Below are positions 43,913 through 56,200 of a DNA stretch of 64,000 nucleotides, piece by piece. The stretch comes from Symbiodinium natans (Eukaryota > Sar > Dinophyceae > Suessiales > Symbiodiniaceae), in NCBI GenBank assembly GCA_905221605.1, contig CAJNDS010001668.1, positions 1,427,276 through 1,491,275 of the forward strand, read 5' to 3'. The notes beneath the pieces were generated by a model that saw nothing but the letters and a program-made list of their open reading frames with translations, was not told the DNA's origin and did not search any database. Numbering within the stretch: position 1 is the stretch's first letter; each line of letters starts with the position of its first letter. Both the position numbers and the translations under genes were made by a program.

Positions 43913-45937
43913 AAGCAACGAAGGCTGGAGTTCAAGGGCAGCGCCATCGGGGGCAACCTCGGGCTTACGGAAGGGCCGGTGCCTGGGTAAGACCTTTTTA
44001 GTTGGGTTTCGGGTTTAGGGTTTAGGGTTTACGGTGTAGGGTGTAGGGTGTAGGGTTTAGGGTTTAGGGTCCATAGGGTTTGGGCTTTAGGGATTAGGGT
44101 TTAGGGCTGCTTGGGGTTTGCGGTTTTTGTCTGCGACAAGACTCCAGAAGGCTCAATTCTCTTGGCAATGTTGGGTCCTTGTTTTATGGGTTTAGGGGTT
44201 TAGATTTTTTTGGTTTAGGGTTTAGCGGGGTAGTTCGGGTGGGGCATAGAGGATTCCAGCTGGTTGCTGCTTGTGACCCAATTCCAAACATCTTCCCAGA
44301 CTTGAGGACCTTGTATTCGGGGTCCTACACCCTAAAACCCGAAACCCTAAACCCTAAACCCTAAACCCTTTCCTCCAAGCAGGGTGTTTTGGCTGCATCT
44401 TTATCAACCATAAATCACTTGTTAGCCCAGTTGGACCCTTTTACCTTTTTCCCGAAAGCATCGCGAAGGGTTCTTCCGTGCGGAGCCCTCTGACCCAACA
44501 ACATAGAGTGAAGTACATAGAGTGAAGTGCATAGAGTGAAGCGCATAGAGCGAAGTGCATAGAGTGAAGTGCATAGAGTGAAGCGCACAGAGTGAAGTGC
44601 ATAGAGTGAAGTGCATAGAGTCAAGTGCACAGAGTGAAGTGCATAGAGTGAAGCGCATAGAGTGAAGTGCATAGAGTGAAGTGCATAGAGTGAAGTGCAT
44701 AGAGTGAAGTGCACAGAGTCAAGTGCATAGAGTGAAGTGCATAGAGTGAAGTGCATAGAGTGAAGTGCATAGAGTGAAGTGCATAGAGTGAAGTGCATAG
44801 CATAGAGTGAAATTGCAATGAGTGAATTGCCTAGACCTTCGTACCCAGTCCTAGATTTCTAAATTAAAATTACTCTTTCTAAGGCGGCGGGCTGGGTTGA
44901 CATCGCCAATCGGGATTGCAACCCTCTGCGGGTTTCGGCGTGGTCGTGGTGCTAAAACCGTCGTTCTTTTACGTTTCTTTGTGTCCGCGGACAACCCTCT
45001 GCGGGTTTCGGCGTGGTCGCAGTGCCAAAACCGTCGTTTTTTTACGTTTCTTTCTGACCGCGGACAACCCTCTGCGGGTAATCGCCGGGTCGCGGTGCTA
45101 AAACCGTCGTTTTTGGAACTTTTTTTTGTGGGCGCAGACAACCCTCTGCGGGTTTCGGCGTTGGCGCGGTGCCAAAACCATCGTGTTTTAGCCTTTTTTG
45201 ACATACAAACGTAACCCCTCTGCGGGTTTCGGCGTTGGCGCGGTGCCAAAACCATCGTGTTTTTGCCTTTTTTGACATACAAACGTAACCCCTCTGCGGG
45301 TTTCGGCGTTGGCGCGGTGCCAAAACCATCGTGTTATTGCGTTTTTTGACATACGAACGTAACCCCTCTGCGGGTTTCGGCGTTGGCGCAGTGCCAAAAC
45401 CATCGTGTTTTTGCGTTTTTTGACATACGAACGTAACCCCTCTGCGGGTTACGTTCGTGGTCACGGTGCCAAAGTCGACTTTTGTAGTACGGACACGCGG
45501 AGCTTCCGTGGCTGGAAAGTCGAGTTTTGTAGTACAGACGTAGTACGCCGGGGACACCCGGAGCTTCCGTGGCTGGAAAGTAGACTTTTGTAGTACAAAC
45601 GTAGTACGCCGCGGAATGCCATGCAGTTCCAGTGCATACAAGTGCAGTGTACAAGTGACTATGCAATCATGTAAGGGCATACATTTCTCCAAGTGCATAC
45701 AGTTCGATTACAAAGAGTCAAGTGCATGGAGTCAACGCACGGCAAATCGATGCTTTCGGGCCATCCCTCTTCTAGTTTTTGATTCTGGGTTCCCTTCCCA
45801 ACTAACCAACTAACAAGGTACCCTTGCTACAATATGTTTACTGGGCTACCAAGACCATGTATTTCAAGAAGTAGTGTACCAAGAACAAGCTTTGGCTGGT
45901 GGCAAACATTTTGTCCGGTTGGTGTGCTTGCTCGAAG
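43913..45937 (+). CDS. Exon series around the 1.3 kb nested insertion
   Basis: 43913-43989 reads KQRRLEFKGSAIGGNLGLTE then GPVPG with donor GTAAGA; 44255-44330 reads LVAACDPIPNIFPDLRTLYS; 44382 to about 44421 reads VLAASLSTINH up to the start of the family A element; 45855-45936 reads DHVFQEVVYQEQALAGGKHF then VRLVCLLE with donor GAAG|CC. The family A element and its 1.3 kb insertion would together be one intron. Confidence 0.42.
44503..44815. repeat. 14-bp minisatellite (AGAGTGAAGTGCAT), about 22 copies
   Basis: Units differ at a few sites (GTACAT, GCGCAT, GTGCAC, GTCAAG). Because 14 is not a multiple of 3 and the unit lacks stops on the minus strand, all three minus frames stay open, giving false reading frames of MHFTLCTSLYALHS type. 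Confidence 0.9.
44923..45475. repeat. Tandem array of 73/74-bp units, eight copies
   Basis: CCTCTGCGGG starts at 44923, 44996, 45069, 45143, 45217, 45291, 45365 and 45439: two steps of 73, then five of 74. Each unit carries GGGTTTCGGCGT, GGTGCCAAAACC and a T-run followed by GACATAC or a variant. The last four are the most alike, so the array seems to have grown at that end. Confidence 0.9.
45472..45612. repeat. Two-copy repeat GGAGCTTCCGTGGCTGGAAA
   Basis: GGAGCTTCCGTGGCTGGAAA occurs at about 45499 and 45560, each followed by GT(C/A)GA(G/C)TTTTGTAGTAC and preceded by GTAGTAC-type sequence; AACGTAGTACGCCG closes it. Confidence 0.75.
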
Positions 45938-46373
45938 CCTTGAACCCCTAAAACCCTAAACCCTAGACCCTAAACCCTAAACCCGAAGCCTAAACGCAAC
46001 AACACCCCCGGCTGCGGTTGAGCTTCTCGCCCATGAGGGTAGCTCGAAGCGAGGGAGTCCCTAATTGGGTCCCTTTGTAGAGTACGGCACCGTGTCAAAA
46101 GGAACCCCCCCCCCAAAAGGACCCGAGTTGAAAGTACTAACCCTGTCCTTGGACCCTCAACTCTGCTTCGTATTTTCCCTGGTCGCCACGTGTCGTTTAG
46201 GGTTTAGGTTTTTGGGTTTTGGGTGTTGGTCGTGGGTTGGTTTAAGGCGCCAGGGCTGTACTCTTGGGACTCTTGGGGCATTGGCTTCCGGTTGAGGGCT
46301 CAGGGTTCAGGGCGTAGGGTTTAGGGTTTAGGGCCAATAAGAGTCTAGGGTTTAGGTACTTCAGGGTGGGTTA

Positions 46374-46480
46374 ATGTACCTTGACAAGCCGAACGCCGAG
46401 GACATGGAAAAGATCGAGCCTGTCTTTACGTCACTGGACAGGTTCCGTCATTCATGCACGTGCGGCTTTCGATTTATAGA
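46374..46480 (+). CDS. Exon candidate, possibly a start
   Basis: Opens with ATG and reads MYLDKPNAEDMEKIEPVFTS then LDRFRHSCTCGF. The open frame runs on to 46667 into low-complexity Lys/Asn/Thr codons that look non-coding. It could be an N-terminal exon of the downstream channel, but no S1 segment follows that I can see. 46670-47240 has a CT/TA microsatellite and nothing supported. Confidence 0.32.
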
Positions 46481-47252
46481 TCATAATATGTTGCATTACA
46501 TTCCCTCTACAAAAAGCCGAAAAAAAACACCACAAAAACCCACAAATCAAAGAACAACAACACTAGAACCAACATTTTGGGAGACTAGCGCACTGTCTGC
46601 GGGGCATCCTCTCCGCAACAACCCAAAAACCAAGAACAACAATACCAATAACAGAACAACAAACTAATTTTGTTGTTTTTTTTGTCTGGGGGATTTGTTT
46701 GGTTCCAGTCTCCCCGAAACCCGAGAATGCTCTTTTGTGGGTTGCTAGTGTATATATCTGCATTACTGCTCTTGGTTTTATGTGTGAGGTTGGTCTTGGG
46801 AGGGGGGTCACTCTCTCTCTCTCTATATATATATATATGTATGTGTATGCATATACACAGGGGTCTCGAGGGGTCCCTCGTAGCATCTACAGCTTTTCAG
46901 GCTTGTAGAGTTTTTGATTTCAACTCCTAAGCAGAAGCAGCGCACTGTAGTTGATCCTAAATCCTAAACCTAGCCCACACCTTCTCAAGCTTTCAAGGTG
47001 TAGGGTTTAGGATGGATTGGGTTTCACGCTTCCAGGATTTCATGTGTTGAAAGCTAGATAGACCTGGGCCCCCAAAACGACCTACGAAATGTTGAGGTTA
47101 TACCTTCTGCCGGGGTTGCAACCTAAAAACCTGGATTTGGGGTTATCTGGGTCTTGGAGTACTACCCTTTAATACTTTCTTGTTGGGTTATGGGCTCCTA
47201 TTCTTAGCAGAATAGCTACTTCTTCCAGAAAAGTATATATTTTTTTCCAGCT

Positions 47253-50200
47253 GACCTGTTCGGAGGGTGGGAGATCGAGGGCAGCAAAAGCATCAGCCTT
47301 CCTAAACCCTAAACCCTAGACCCTAAACCTCAATCCCCAATCCCTAAACCCTACCCCACAACCTGATGCCCAAAAAATGGCTTCTCGCCGGCATCTTCCG
47401 GTTTCTACATTTCTCCCCTCGCCAGGTTTTTTGTTTTCGTTTTCACCGCAGAGCTCCTGATGCGACTCGCAGTGGAGACCCGTCTGACGGCTAGGGGATT
47501 TCAGCTTCAGGGAGAGTAGGGTTAGGGTTTAGGGTTTAGGGTTTAGGGTTTAGGGTTTAGGGTTTAGGGTTTAGGGTTTAGGGTTTAGGGTTTAGGGTTT
47601 AGGGTTTAGGGTTTAGGGTTTAGGGTTTAGGGTTAGTCTACATGGGCCCTTAACATGGTCCCTAACCTCCTTTAACGGGCCCTGATGCTAAGGTGTATAC
47701 AAGGGGTACCCTTCTAAGGGCCATACTAAGGGACCATGCAATTTAATTAGCCTGAGAGGGTTTAGGGTTTAGGGTTTAGGGTTTAGGGTTTAGGGTTTAG
47801 GGTTTAGGGTTTAGGGTTTAGGGTTTAGGGTTTAGGGTTTAGGGTTTAGTGTAGGTTTGGGGTCTTACCTTGTGGAGCCTGAGGAGGTCTTTGACTCTTT
47901 GACGTCTTGGGTGAGACTGTAATCAAGCTAGTCAGGAGCGCGCTATAGTGGTGTGCTTTAGGGTTTAGGGTTTAGGGTTTGGGGTTTGGGGTTTAGGGTC
48001 CTGCCTCTCAACATCAATAGAAAAGAGCCTTGTGCGGGCCACGGTCCACGAAGCCATTTCCCGTCCCCGCAGTTCGACCCCTGAAAACCCGAACCCAATT
48101 GCTTACAGCATGGTGTGGTTCTCACAATGTACGTTAATTTCATATGTATGCATATATACATATATAGATACACATACATACATCCATACATACATACATA
48201 CATACGCATGCTTATTTTAGCGTACTATACTGCAACACCTACCTTACTGTGCTACACGATACGCCGAATAAGTCTAGCACTGATGCTATCTTTTACGAGA
48301 TTTGAACCTCCCTCATTACTTCAAGAACAGCACAGCAACGCAAGCCGTTCACTTTTCTTCAAACAGTGCTGCTTCGCCTCCCCCTATCTTTGCGCGGGTT
48401 CCCTCTGTGCAGTAAACACACTTTACAGTACACGCACCGGTGTCCAGAGAAAATTTGCCAGCAGCCCTAAACCCTAAACCCTAGACCTTAAACTACTGCA
48501 GGGCCTTGACTCTGTGATTGAGACCTCCAGTCAAGATGAAGCCAACGATGGCAGTGCAGCTGCTCCCAAAGAAGTGGAAAGGGGGGAAAAATGCTGCTCT
48601 CGAAGGCAGAAGGGGAACCACGGCACCCCCGTTATCGGAAACCCCCATGTAGTAGGCATAACCCGGCCTGCTTCAACTTGCTGACAAGTTCGCCCAAACA
48701 ATGCGTTTTAGGGATACTGCTGCAGGATTTACTGTGCTATAACATACGCCCTACAGACCCTAAACCCCAACCCTAAACCCTAAACCCTAAACCCTAAACC
48801 ATAAACCCTGAACCCTAAACCCTAAACCCTAAACCCTAACCCTAAACCCTAAACCCACAAAGCAGCAAACCAAGGAGAGGTCGCAATTCCGAAAGGAATG
48901 GACGAACTGGTTGGACGTGGTGCTTGTGCCATGGCTGCAGTTAAGGGTTTAGGGTTTAGGGTTCAGGGTTCAGGGTTAAGGGTTACGGGTTTAGGGTCCA
49001 GCCGCCTCATAGCTTGTGGCTCTGCAGCCCCCAAAACCCTTAGATTGTATTAGGGTTTAGGGTTTAGGAGTTAGAATAGTGCAGGTTTCCAAAAGGACCT
49101 GATCTAGGGAACTTAGACGAGGAAGCTTGTCTGAGCCCCACATTCTTGCCAGGAGTCCATGTATGGCTTCCGCGTTTACCGTTTTGTTTGTGTTTAGGGT
49201 TCAAGGTTTCAGGGCTATAGGGTTCATGGCTTATAGGGCTTTATCCTTTGAGATCAGACGTCATGGTGATGGGCTCCTACTACACACTCTAGAGGTTAAA
49301 ACTTGGGTGCAAGAAACCGTTACGGTCGAAGGTGGTAACCTCCAGTGATGAAGAAGGGAGCCTTCGACCTTCTTGGGTAGTAGAGCTCAGGGGTATTGCA
49401 AATCTCTTCAAGAGCCTTTAGAACTTCACCATTTGCCCTTCTCTGAGGTGATCTTGGGCCTGATCGATTTCTATTTCAGCTTACAAGTTGAATCGGGCGA
49501 TGTGGTTCCCAAAGACATCGTGCTTCTCAGGCACGAGGGAGGAGTGCAGGCATTCGGCATTTGGAGCTTGCAGGGTTTTGGATAGTCACAGGAGTGTCGG
49601 GGAAGGACAAACGCACGCACTTCCCTCCGTTCGTGAAATTTGGTAGCCCAGTGGTACCCTTTCCCCTTGTTTTCGGTTCAAGGTTGCATTATGAAGCAAC
49701 CAACGGTGCCCTGATAATATGGTTACTGGGCTACCAAGGCAATTTAGGTTCCCTACGAAGCCCTAAATCCTAAACCCTGCTTGGAGGTTCATTGTACTTA
49801 GCAACCCAATTATAACCCCTCAAACCTATACACCCTAAACCCTAAACCCTACACCCTAAACCTTAGCCCTAAACCCTAGAACCCCAGACCCGAAACCCCA
49901 GGCACTCTAAGCCTAAACTCCCAGGCCCTAAACCCTAAACCCTGGCCCTAAACCCCAAACCCTCCAAGCCTTAAAACTCCCAGGCTGGTCAGAGCCTTGA
50001 AGTCGCTTCGCGCCTTTCGCATGATGCGAAGTTTTCGCCTCTTTCGCGGGCTGCGGTTGCTGGTGAAAGCTTGCTTCTCGACTGGCCGGGGGGTTTAGGG
50101 TTTAGGGTTTAGGGTTTCGGGTTTGGGGTTTAGGGTTTAGGGTTTAGGGTTTAGGATTAGCCAGGGTTGAGTCCCGGCTTTGAGGGCATCAGGATTTGGG

Positions 50201-53200
50201 CCTGAAGGTTTCAGAGCTTCAGGGCTTAGGGTTGTTTGTAACCAGTTTTTTTCGCCTTGGGGCTCTGGGGTTTGTGGGTTTGGCCTTTCCGGGCCTTAGG
50301 CTTCAGAGCTTCAGGGCGTTCAGCTTTCACCTTGCAATCGGCAGAAGAGACACACCCAACAACTTCGGCGCACTTCCCTGTGGGGTGCCCTAGACCCTAA
50401 ACCCTAAACCCTAAACCCTAAACCCTAAACCCTAAACCCTACGCCCGAAGCCCTAAGTCCCAACTTACTCTTCTAGACCCGAAAGCTACTAGGAACAGGC
50501 CCTCGGTGCTGCCGCGCCCCCAGAGGGACCCCCAAGGTATGTAACAAAAAGTAGCCTAGGGTTTCGGGTTTAGGGTTTAAGGTTTAGGGTTTAGGGTTTA
50601 GGGTTTAGGCCCCCCAGAACCCATAAAAAATGGCCAGTCTTTGACCCACCCCAAAAAAGGGTGCCCTTATTTGTAATATAGTTCCTGGGCTACCCAAGTA
50701 CCCCTGAACCCGAAGCCCCTCAAAGCCAGAGCGTGTGAGGCCAGTGCTTTCTGCCGTCGCTTTGCTGGGCCATGGTGCTGCTTGGGGTGCTGCTTGGAGC
50801 ATTTGAATGCAGACTGCAGATGCCAGCTCCCCTTTTAGGGTTTAGGGTTTAGGGTTTAGGGTTTAGGGTTTAGGGTTTAGGGTTTAGGGTTTAGGGTTTA
50901 GGGTTTAGGGTTTAGGGTTACCCTGATCCACCCTGCTTGGAGCGTTTGCGCCCGGAAGGGATCCCGCTTCAGACTCTAGGTTTGCTGAGCCCTCAAACTT
51001 GGGTTTTAAGGCTAAACCCTAAACCTGAAATTTAAGAGCCTCCGGCTCAAGCCGCCGACCCCGCAGGAGAACAAGTTTAAGGTTTGGGGTTTGGTGGATT
51101 GGGGGGTAGGGGGGGGTAGGAATGGGGGGGGGGGGGGGTGGGTAGGGTTTTTTCCAAAAGAGCCCCTATACCCTGTGCGAAACCGCCTATGGTCCATGAG
51201 TTTACGCGGTGTGGGTGGCCTGTTCCTCCACGGAAAAGCTGCCGGGGTACCCCCCCCCCCTCCCCCCGTTTTGGGGGGGTAAGGAGGGGAAGAGGGAGGC
51301 TTTCACCTCCAGAAACCCATCCAACACGCCGCCAGGGTCGGCGGATCCTGGACACCACTGCCCTAAACCCTTAACCCTAAACCCTAAACCCTAAACCACT
51401 GAATCAGAGTCTCCTTAAGCAGCCAAGCCCCAGCGCCTTGGTTCTGGAGGGGGGTTTGTGGGGGTGTTAAGGGCCCAAGCCCCTCCTCCAAATATTGAGC
51501 CCCCCCTACGCCCTAATATCAAATACCCCCATGATAGTGCTATGATAGTGTATGGTGGGCATCTCATGTTAGCAGGTAGAAAAGGGGTTTAAGAATAAGG
51601 GGAGCAGACTAGGGTTTCTCCCTAAACCCTAAACCCTAAACCCGGTAACGCGTGCACATACCAGTGTTGTGGCATCTTCGCCAAAGGCATTAGTGCTTGT
51701 GACCGCCTGTCTTCTTCCATAATATGTTGTGTAGAGAAGCAAAAATGCTGCAAATACCAGTGTTTTGGGCATTGTCGCCAAGGGCACGAACGCTTGTGAC
51801 CTCGTGTCTTGTTCCAGAAACGTCAAACATCCCTTGGCAAAAATGCTGCCCCCAACCCCCCCCCAACCCCCCCCAAACCCCCCCCCCAACCCCCCCCCAA
51901 CCCCCCCCCCCCCAACCCCCCCCCCAACCCAAAAGGCCGAAAACCGGGAAACCTGCCGAAACCTTCGGATCCGTAACGGAACGCGTTAGCCTAAACCCTA
52001 AACGCCAAACCCTAAACCCTAAACCCTAAACCCTAAACCCTAAACCCTAAACCCTAAACCCTAAACCGGGTTGCGCGGCCACGCCTCCCAGGACGCTTGA
52101 GGGCCTACAGGGTTCTGGAGGTCGAGGGCCAATCCCCGAGAGCACACGTCAGCGGCAAAAGCCCTCAACCTTAAGCGCGAAGATCAACGCGTGAACTCTA
52201 AACCCTACACCCTAAACCCGAAACCCTAAACCCTACTGCAAACCCTAAATCATAAACCAGAAGCCTTGAACAAGGTTCATGACGATGGGTGCACTGATCA
52301 TGGGGCGCCCTGGCTTGACGTGGCTAGCATCGAAGGTCCTTTGAAGGGCCAAGCTCGCTCCAGCGCGTGCGTTTTCAGCGAGCAACCTACGAGTAGGGTT
52401 TAGGGTTTAGGGTTTAGGGTCTAGTGTTCAAGGTGAAGGGTTTTGGAGTTTAGGGTTTGGAGTTTAGGGTTTCGGGTTTAGGGTCCAAAAGCCTGTGGCT
52501 TCAGTGTCTCGCTGTTGGTTTCGGATGCAGTCCTAGAACACCAATATTTCACAGTCATGTCTTTAGCTTGGTAGCCCAGTGGTACCGTTTTCCCTTTTTT
52601 GGGGTTCAAGGTTCCCTTATAAAGTAACCAACCCAAAGAAGGGTGCCATTATTATAGTATGGTTACTGGGCTACCAAATGAGTAATTCCGAGTATTTAGG
52701 TTCTGGTTCAACCTGGCTTAGGGTCTTAGAGCGTGAGTTTTCGGGTGCTTCAGCCTTGCCATTACAAATGTGCTGCAGAAGACAAATATAGGGGTCGGGA
52801 ATAACTACTAGTATTATTCCCTTATGATCCCTTCATATTTTGTGACGACAACAACCTCCCAAACCCTATTCGAATAATTCCACGCCCTACGGTGTTCAGT
52901 GTTTAGGGTGGATTTCGCATCCTTGGTGAACTTGGGGCAGAAGAAGCTAACAACCCGGAGTAGGCCCCTATGTGAAACAGGGTTTATATTACTGTTATTG
53001 GTGAGTGTATATAAGGTTCCTTTTTAAAATTGGTGATTGTATATACCTGGTGTCCTTTTGGGGGTACAAGAAATATATACCCTACTTCATGTCCCTGTTT
53101 TAGGGTTGCATCCTGCTTATTCCTAGGTTACTCCTGGGTCTAGGAAGACTTAAGGTCCCCGGCTGATTCTAAATCATGGGCTGCTGGTTTGGTACGCTTA

Positions 53201-56200
53201 CACCCTATAAACCCCAATCTGTCAGAACAATTAGACTGCCTTGATTCTTGAGCTGGAGCAGCGGGGCAGCGCTGGCAATGGGAGCAAGGAGTTCATAAAG
53301 GTGATTTCAACGTGTTTTGCGCGGTCGGGTTCCCTAGCATGATCTTTGATTAGGAATCTGCTGCAGAGCTTCCTCATCGATGATTCTTCGAGTTTCGAGG
53401 ACAAAGATGCTTGGTATGGAAATTAGGAGTTAGGGTTTAGGGCTTAGGGCTTAGGGTTTAGGGTTTAGGGTTTAGGGTTTAGGGTTTAGGGTTTAGGGTT
53501 TAGGGTTTAGGGACTACACCTCAAATCCAGCGTCAGTCAGTAGGATTTTGTGGAAAGGCGTGCCTCAACAGAATCGGAACAATACCTCCTCATCTAGAGC
53601 ACTTTCAGGATCATCCGTTGCATCCCTTTTGAGAGTCACTTTCCCTGCTCGGCATTATTGTTTGTGAATGGGTCGTCAGAAGACGGGTATTGGCCCAACG
53701 GTTGCAAGGCTGTAGCGATTGAGAAGCGCGCTATAGCTACCCTGCCCTAAGCAGCTCATGCTGGCGAGGCAACATATCCTGCTGCACCCTACCCTAAAGC
53801 CTACCTGAAAGCGCTACTTGAAGACTCGGATGTCGTTCCTTTTGGGGTAGCGTGCTAGACTCCTCAGTGGAAAAGAATAGCGAACCCAAAAAGGAAATAC
53901 ATTTGAGTCTTCTGGCTCTTCCGTACAGCCCCTTCAGAATTATACAATAGCACTCCCCAAAAGCCTGTTCTTTTTTTTCAGCCACCTACATTACATGTGA
54001 GTCTTCATGTATCCCCTAATCCCTAAGCCCGAAAAGTTTGCAAGCTGAAAAGAGAATTTCGACCCAGGCCATGGTACAGCTGCTACAGTTACCGGCTTGG
54101 GCTTTTGGTTTGAGGATTAGGATTTAGGCATTAGGGTTGAGGGTTCAGGGTTGAGGGTTTTGGGTTAGAGTTTAGGGTCTAGGGTTTAAGGTTTAGGGTT
54201 TGGGCTTTAGGGTTTGGGCAGCACTTAACCAAGGAAGTGATTTGGCTCAAATACGGAACGGCGTACCGCTCGATGTATACACTATACGCAACTTGGCAGC
54301 TCAGAGGCACACTTTTGCCGTTTTTTTGTTCAAGGTTCCTTGTCCAGTAACCAATCCCCCAAAATGGGTACAACCTAAACCCTAAATCCTAAACCCTAAG
54401 CCCTAAATCCTAAACCCTAAATCCTAAACCCTAAACCCGCATGATAGTATGCTTACTGGGCTACCAAGGAAATCACATTTGCTGGGAACCCCGCATGGCC
54501 AGCAGAAGACTTTTTCTTTCTTTTGGTTTAGGGTTTGGGGTTCAGGGTTTAGGGTTTAGGGTTTAGGGTTTAGGGTTTAGGGTTGTAGGGTTTAGGGTTT
54601 AGGGTTTAGGTTTTAGGGTTTAGGCTTTAGGGTTTAGGGGGCTCAGGGTTTTATTGTTTGGTACATCTAAGAAATAGGGATTCAGGTATGGGTTTCGGGT
54701 TGAGGGTGTCACGGTCTGGTCTAGGGGTTTAGGGCTTAGCTAGTTGATGAGAGAGTCGGACAAGACAGACATTAGGGAAGCTTAGGGAGTATTGGGGAGT
54801 ATTTCGGAACCTTGGCCCGTGAACCCCCCTGCCCTTAGAACCCTGTAACAGGAACTGGCCCACAAACTCACGGCCGGTGCTGGAGAAGGTAAGCCACGCC
54901 TACGTGATATTTTTTGCTACTTGGTGGCATTGCAACCAAAACGCGAAGCCCAAACCCTGAGCCCACAATCCAAACCGTGAACACTATAGCGGTCGGAGTA
55001 ATTACTAAAATTATTTGCTGGTCCCTGGCCCTGAGGCTCCAAATAGCTCCAAAGTAGGCATTTGTTTACAGCCTTTAGACCCCAATGTAGGTGTTGTTTG
55101 TATACTTGGAGCCCTCGGGATTTTTATGGTTGAGCTTCCATGCCCTACCTAAACCCCAGATTCTTAACATTCTTCATGAAAGTCCCAGTTATATTACCCC
55201 TCCCCCCCCCCCTCCCAGAAACCCTATTCTAATTCGTTTGGCCCGAAGCCCCAAGTAGCATTAGGACTCGATGTGGCAACATCCATTTCTTGAAGCAAGC
55301 AATCCATTAAACCCTCAACCTTATGAGCCCTAAACCCTAAACCCCAAACCCCAAACCCCAAACCCCAAGCCCTAAATCCCAAACCCTAAACCCTAAACCC
55401 TAAATCGCAAGACAGAGCCCAGGTGTTATATGTTACCGTCATCGCTTTCGCTGTCATTCGGGTGATCAGCGCTGTGTTCTTGAAGGATACGTTCCTTGGC
55501 TTTCTTCTGGCTGGCTCTTAGGACTTTAACCTTTTGGGTCTTAGAAGAAACTACAATAAGGAGCCTAAAAGTTGGACTCTTAGGAGGGGTTCAGAAGTCA
55601 GCCAAGGTTAGATGCAGCTCAAAATGATGCGGAACATCTGGTGGTTGACAGGCTGCGCAAAAAGGCAGAGTATGTGGAGAAGCTTCTTGGCCAGGATTCG
55701 GCATGCGTTGATTTCGTTGTGATGTTTGCTGACATGGTGTAGCAGCAGTACAGAAATACAATGATACAAGGTGGCATGGCTTTTGCGGGTCGAAGTGCCT
55801 TACATGCAATGTGCAGCCACAAGCTTCTTTGCAACAGCCAGGTTGGAGATCATCTTCAGAGCTATTGATGATTCCGGCGACGGCATCATCACAGAGGCGA
55901 GGATGAACGAGATTCTCTCCAATCAAAAGATGCTTCGAAGCACAGTGGGAGGATTCACGAGGTCGAGCAAGTCCTAACATGAGAGAAGAATGGGACGCAT
56001 GCATTGTTCACAGAAGCTCCCTCCATGTGGGGCCTTTTGGGTTGAGGGGGCGGGGGGGAACAAGGCTTTGAAGTAGAATGAGATCCCCAAACGGGACTCT
56101 GGACGTGGCAGACTTTCAGATTTCGTGGCTTGCGTTGGATGTAGTGTTTAGGCTGCAGGCTTCAGGTTTGAGCATAGCGATCTGCCTGACGGGCATATGA

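Larger units (their letters stand above)
44451..45758. mobile_element. 1.3 kb nested insertion with CCCGAAAGCATCG terminal inverted repeats
   Basis: CCCGAAAGCATCG at about 44451 and CGATGCTTTCGGG ending about 45758 are exact complements. Outside them lie the two halves of a family A element: TTGTTAGCCCAGTTGGACCC (44422) and TTTACTGGGCTACCAAG (to 45853). The 13-base pair may belong either to the insert or to the stem of the host element. Inside are a 14-bp minisatellite (44505-44815), a 73/74-bp array (44923-45470), a two-copy repeat (45472-45610) and a degenerate patch of the minisatellite (45615-45740). No coding frame is convincing: the open antisense frames are by-products of the repeats. 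Confidence 0.65.

Noticed and set aside
44415-44818. Three overlapping minus-strand open frames of up to 127 codons with MHFTLCTSLYAL repeats
   Set aside because: They are a by-product of a 14-bp minisatellite without stops on that strand; all three frames are open and nothing else supports coding.
45042-45698. 218-codon minus-strand open frame, the longest in the window
   Set aside because: It runs through the 73/74-bp array, and several other frames on both strands are open there as well. The repeat explains it; no domain is visible.
49561-49640. Open stretch GVSGKDKRTHFPPFVKF before a family A element
   Set aside because: It falls between the S3 exon (to 49530) and the S4 exon (from 49993), which join perfectly without it.
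54234-54260. Spliced-leader relic because of TTTGGCTCAAA
   Set aside because: Only a short match to the dinoflagellate spliced leader; the bases are channel coding sequence (WLKYG).
55591-56004. 137-codon minus-strand open frame
   Set aside because: It is antisense to the channel exons at 55607-55928, which match a known family and splice in phase.
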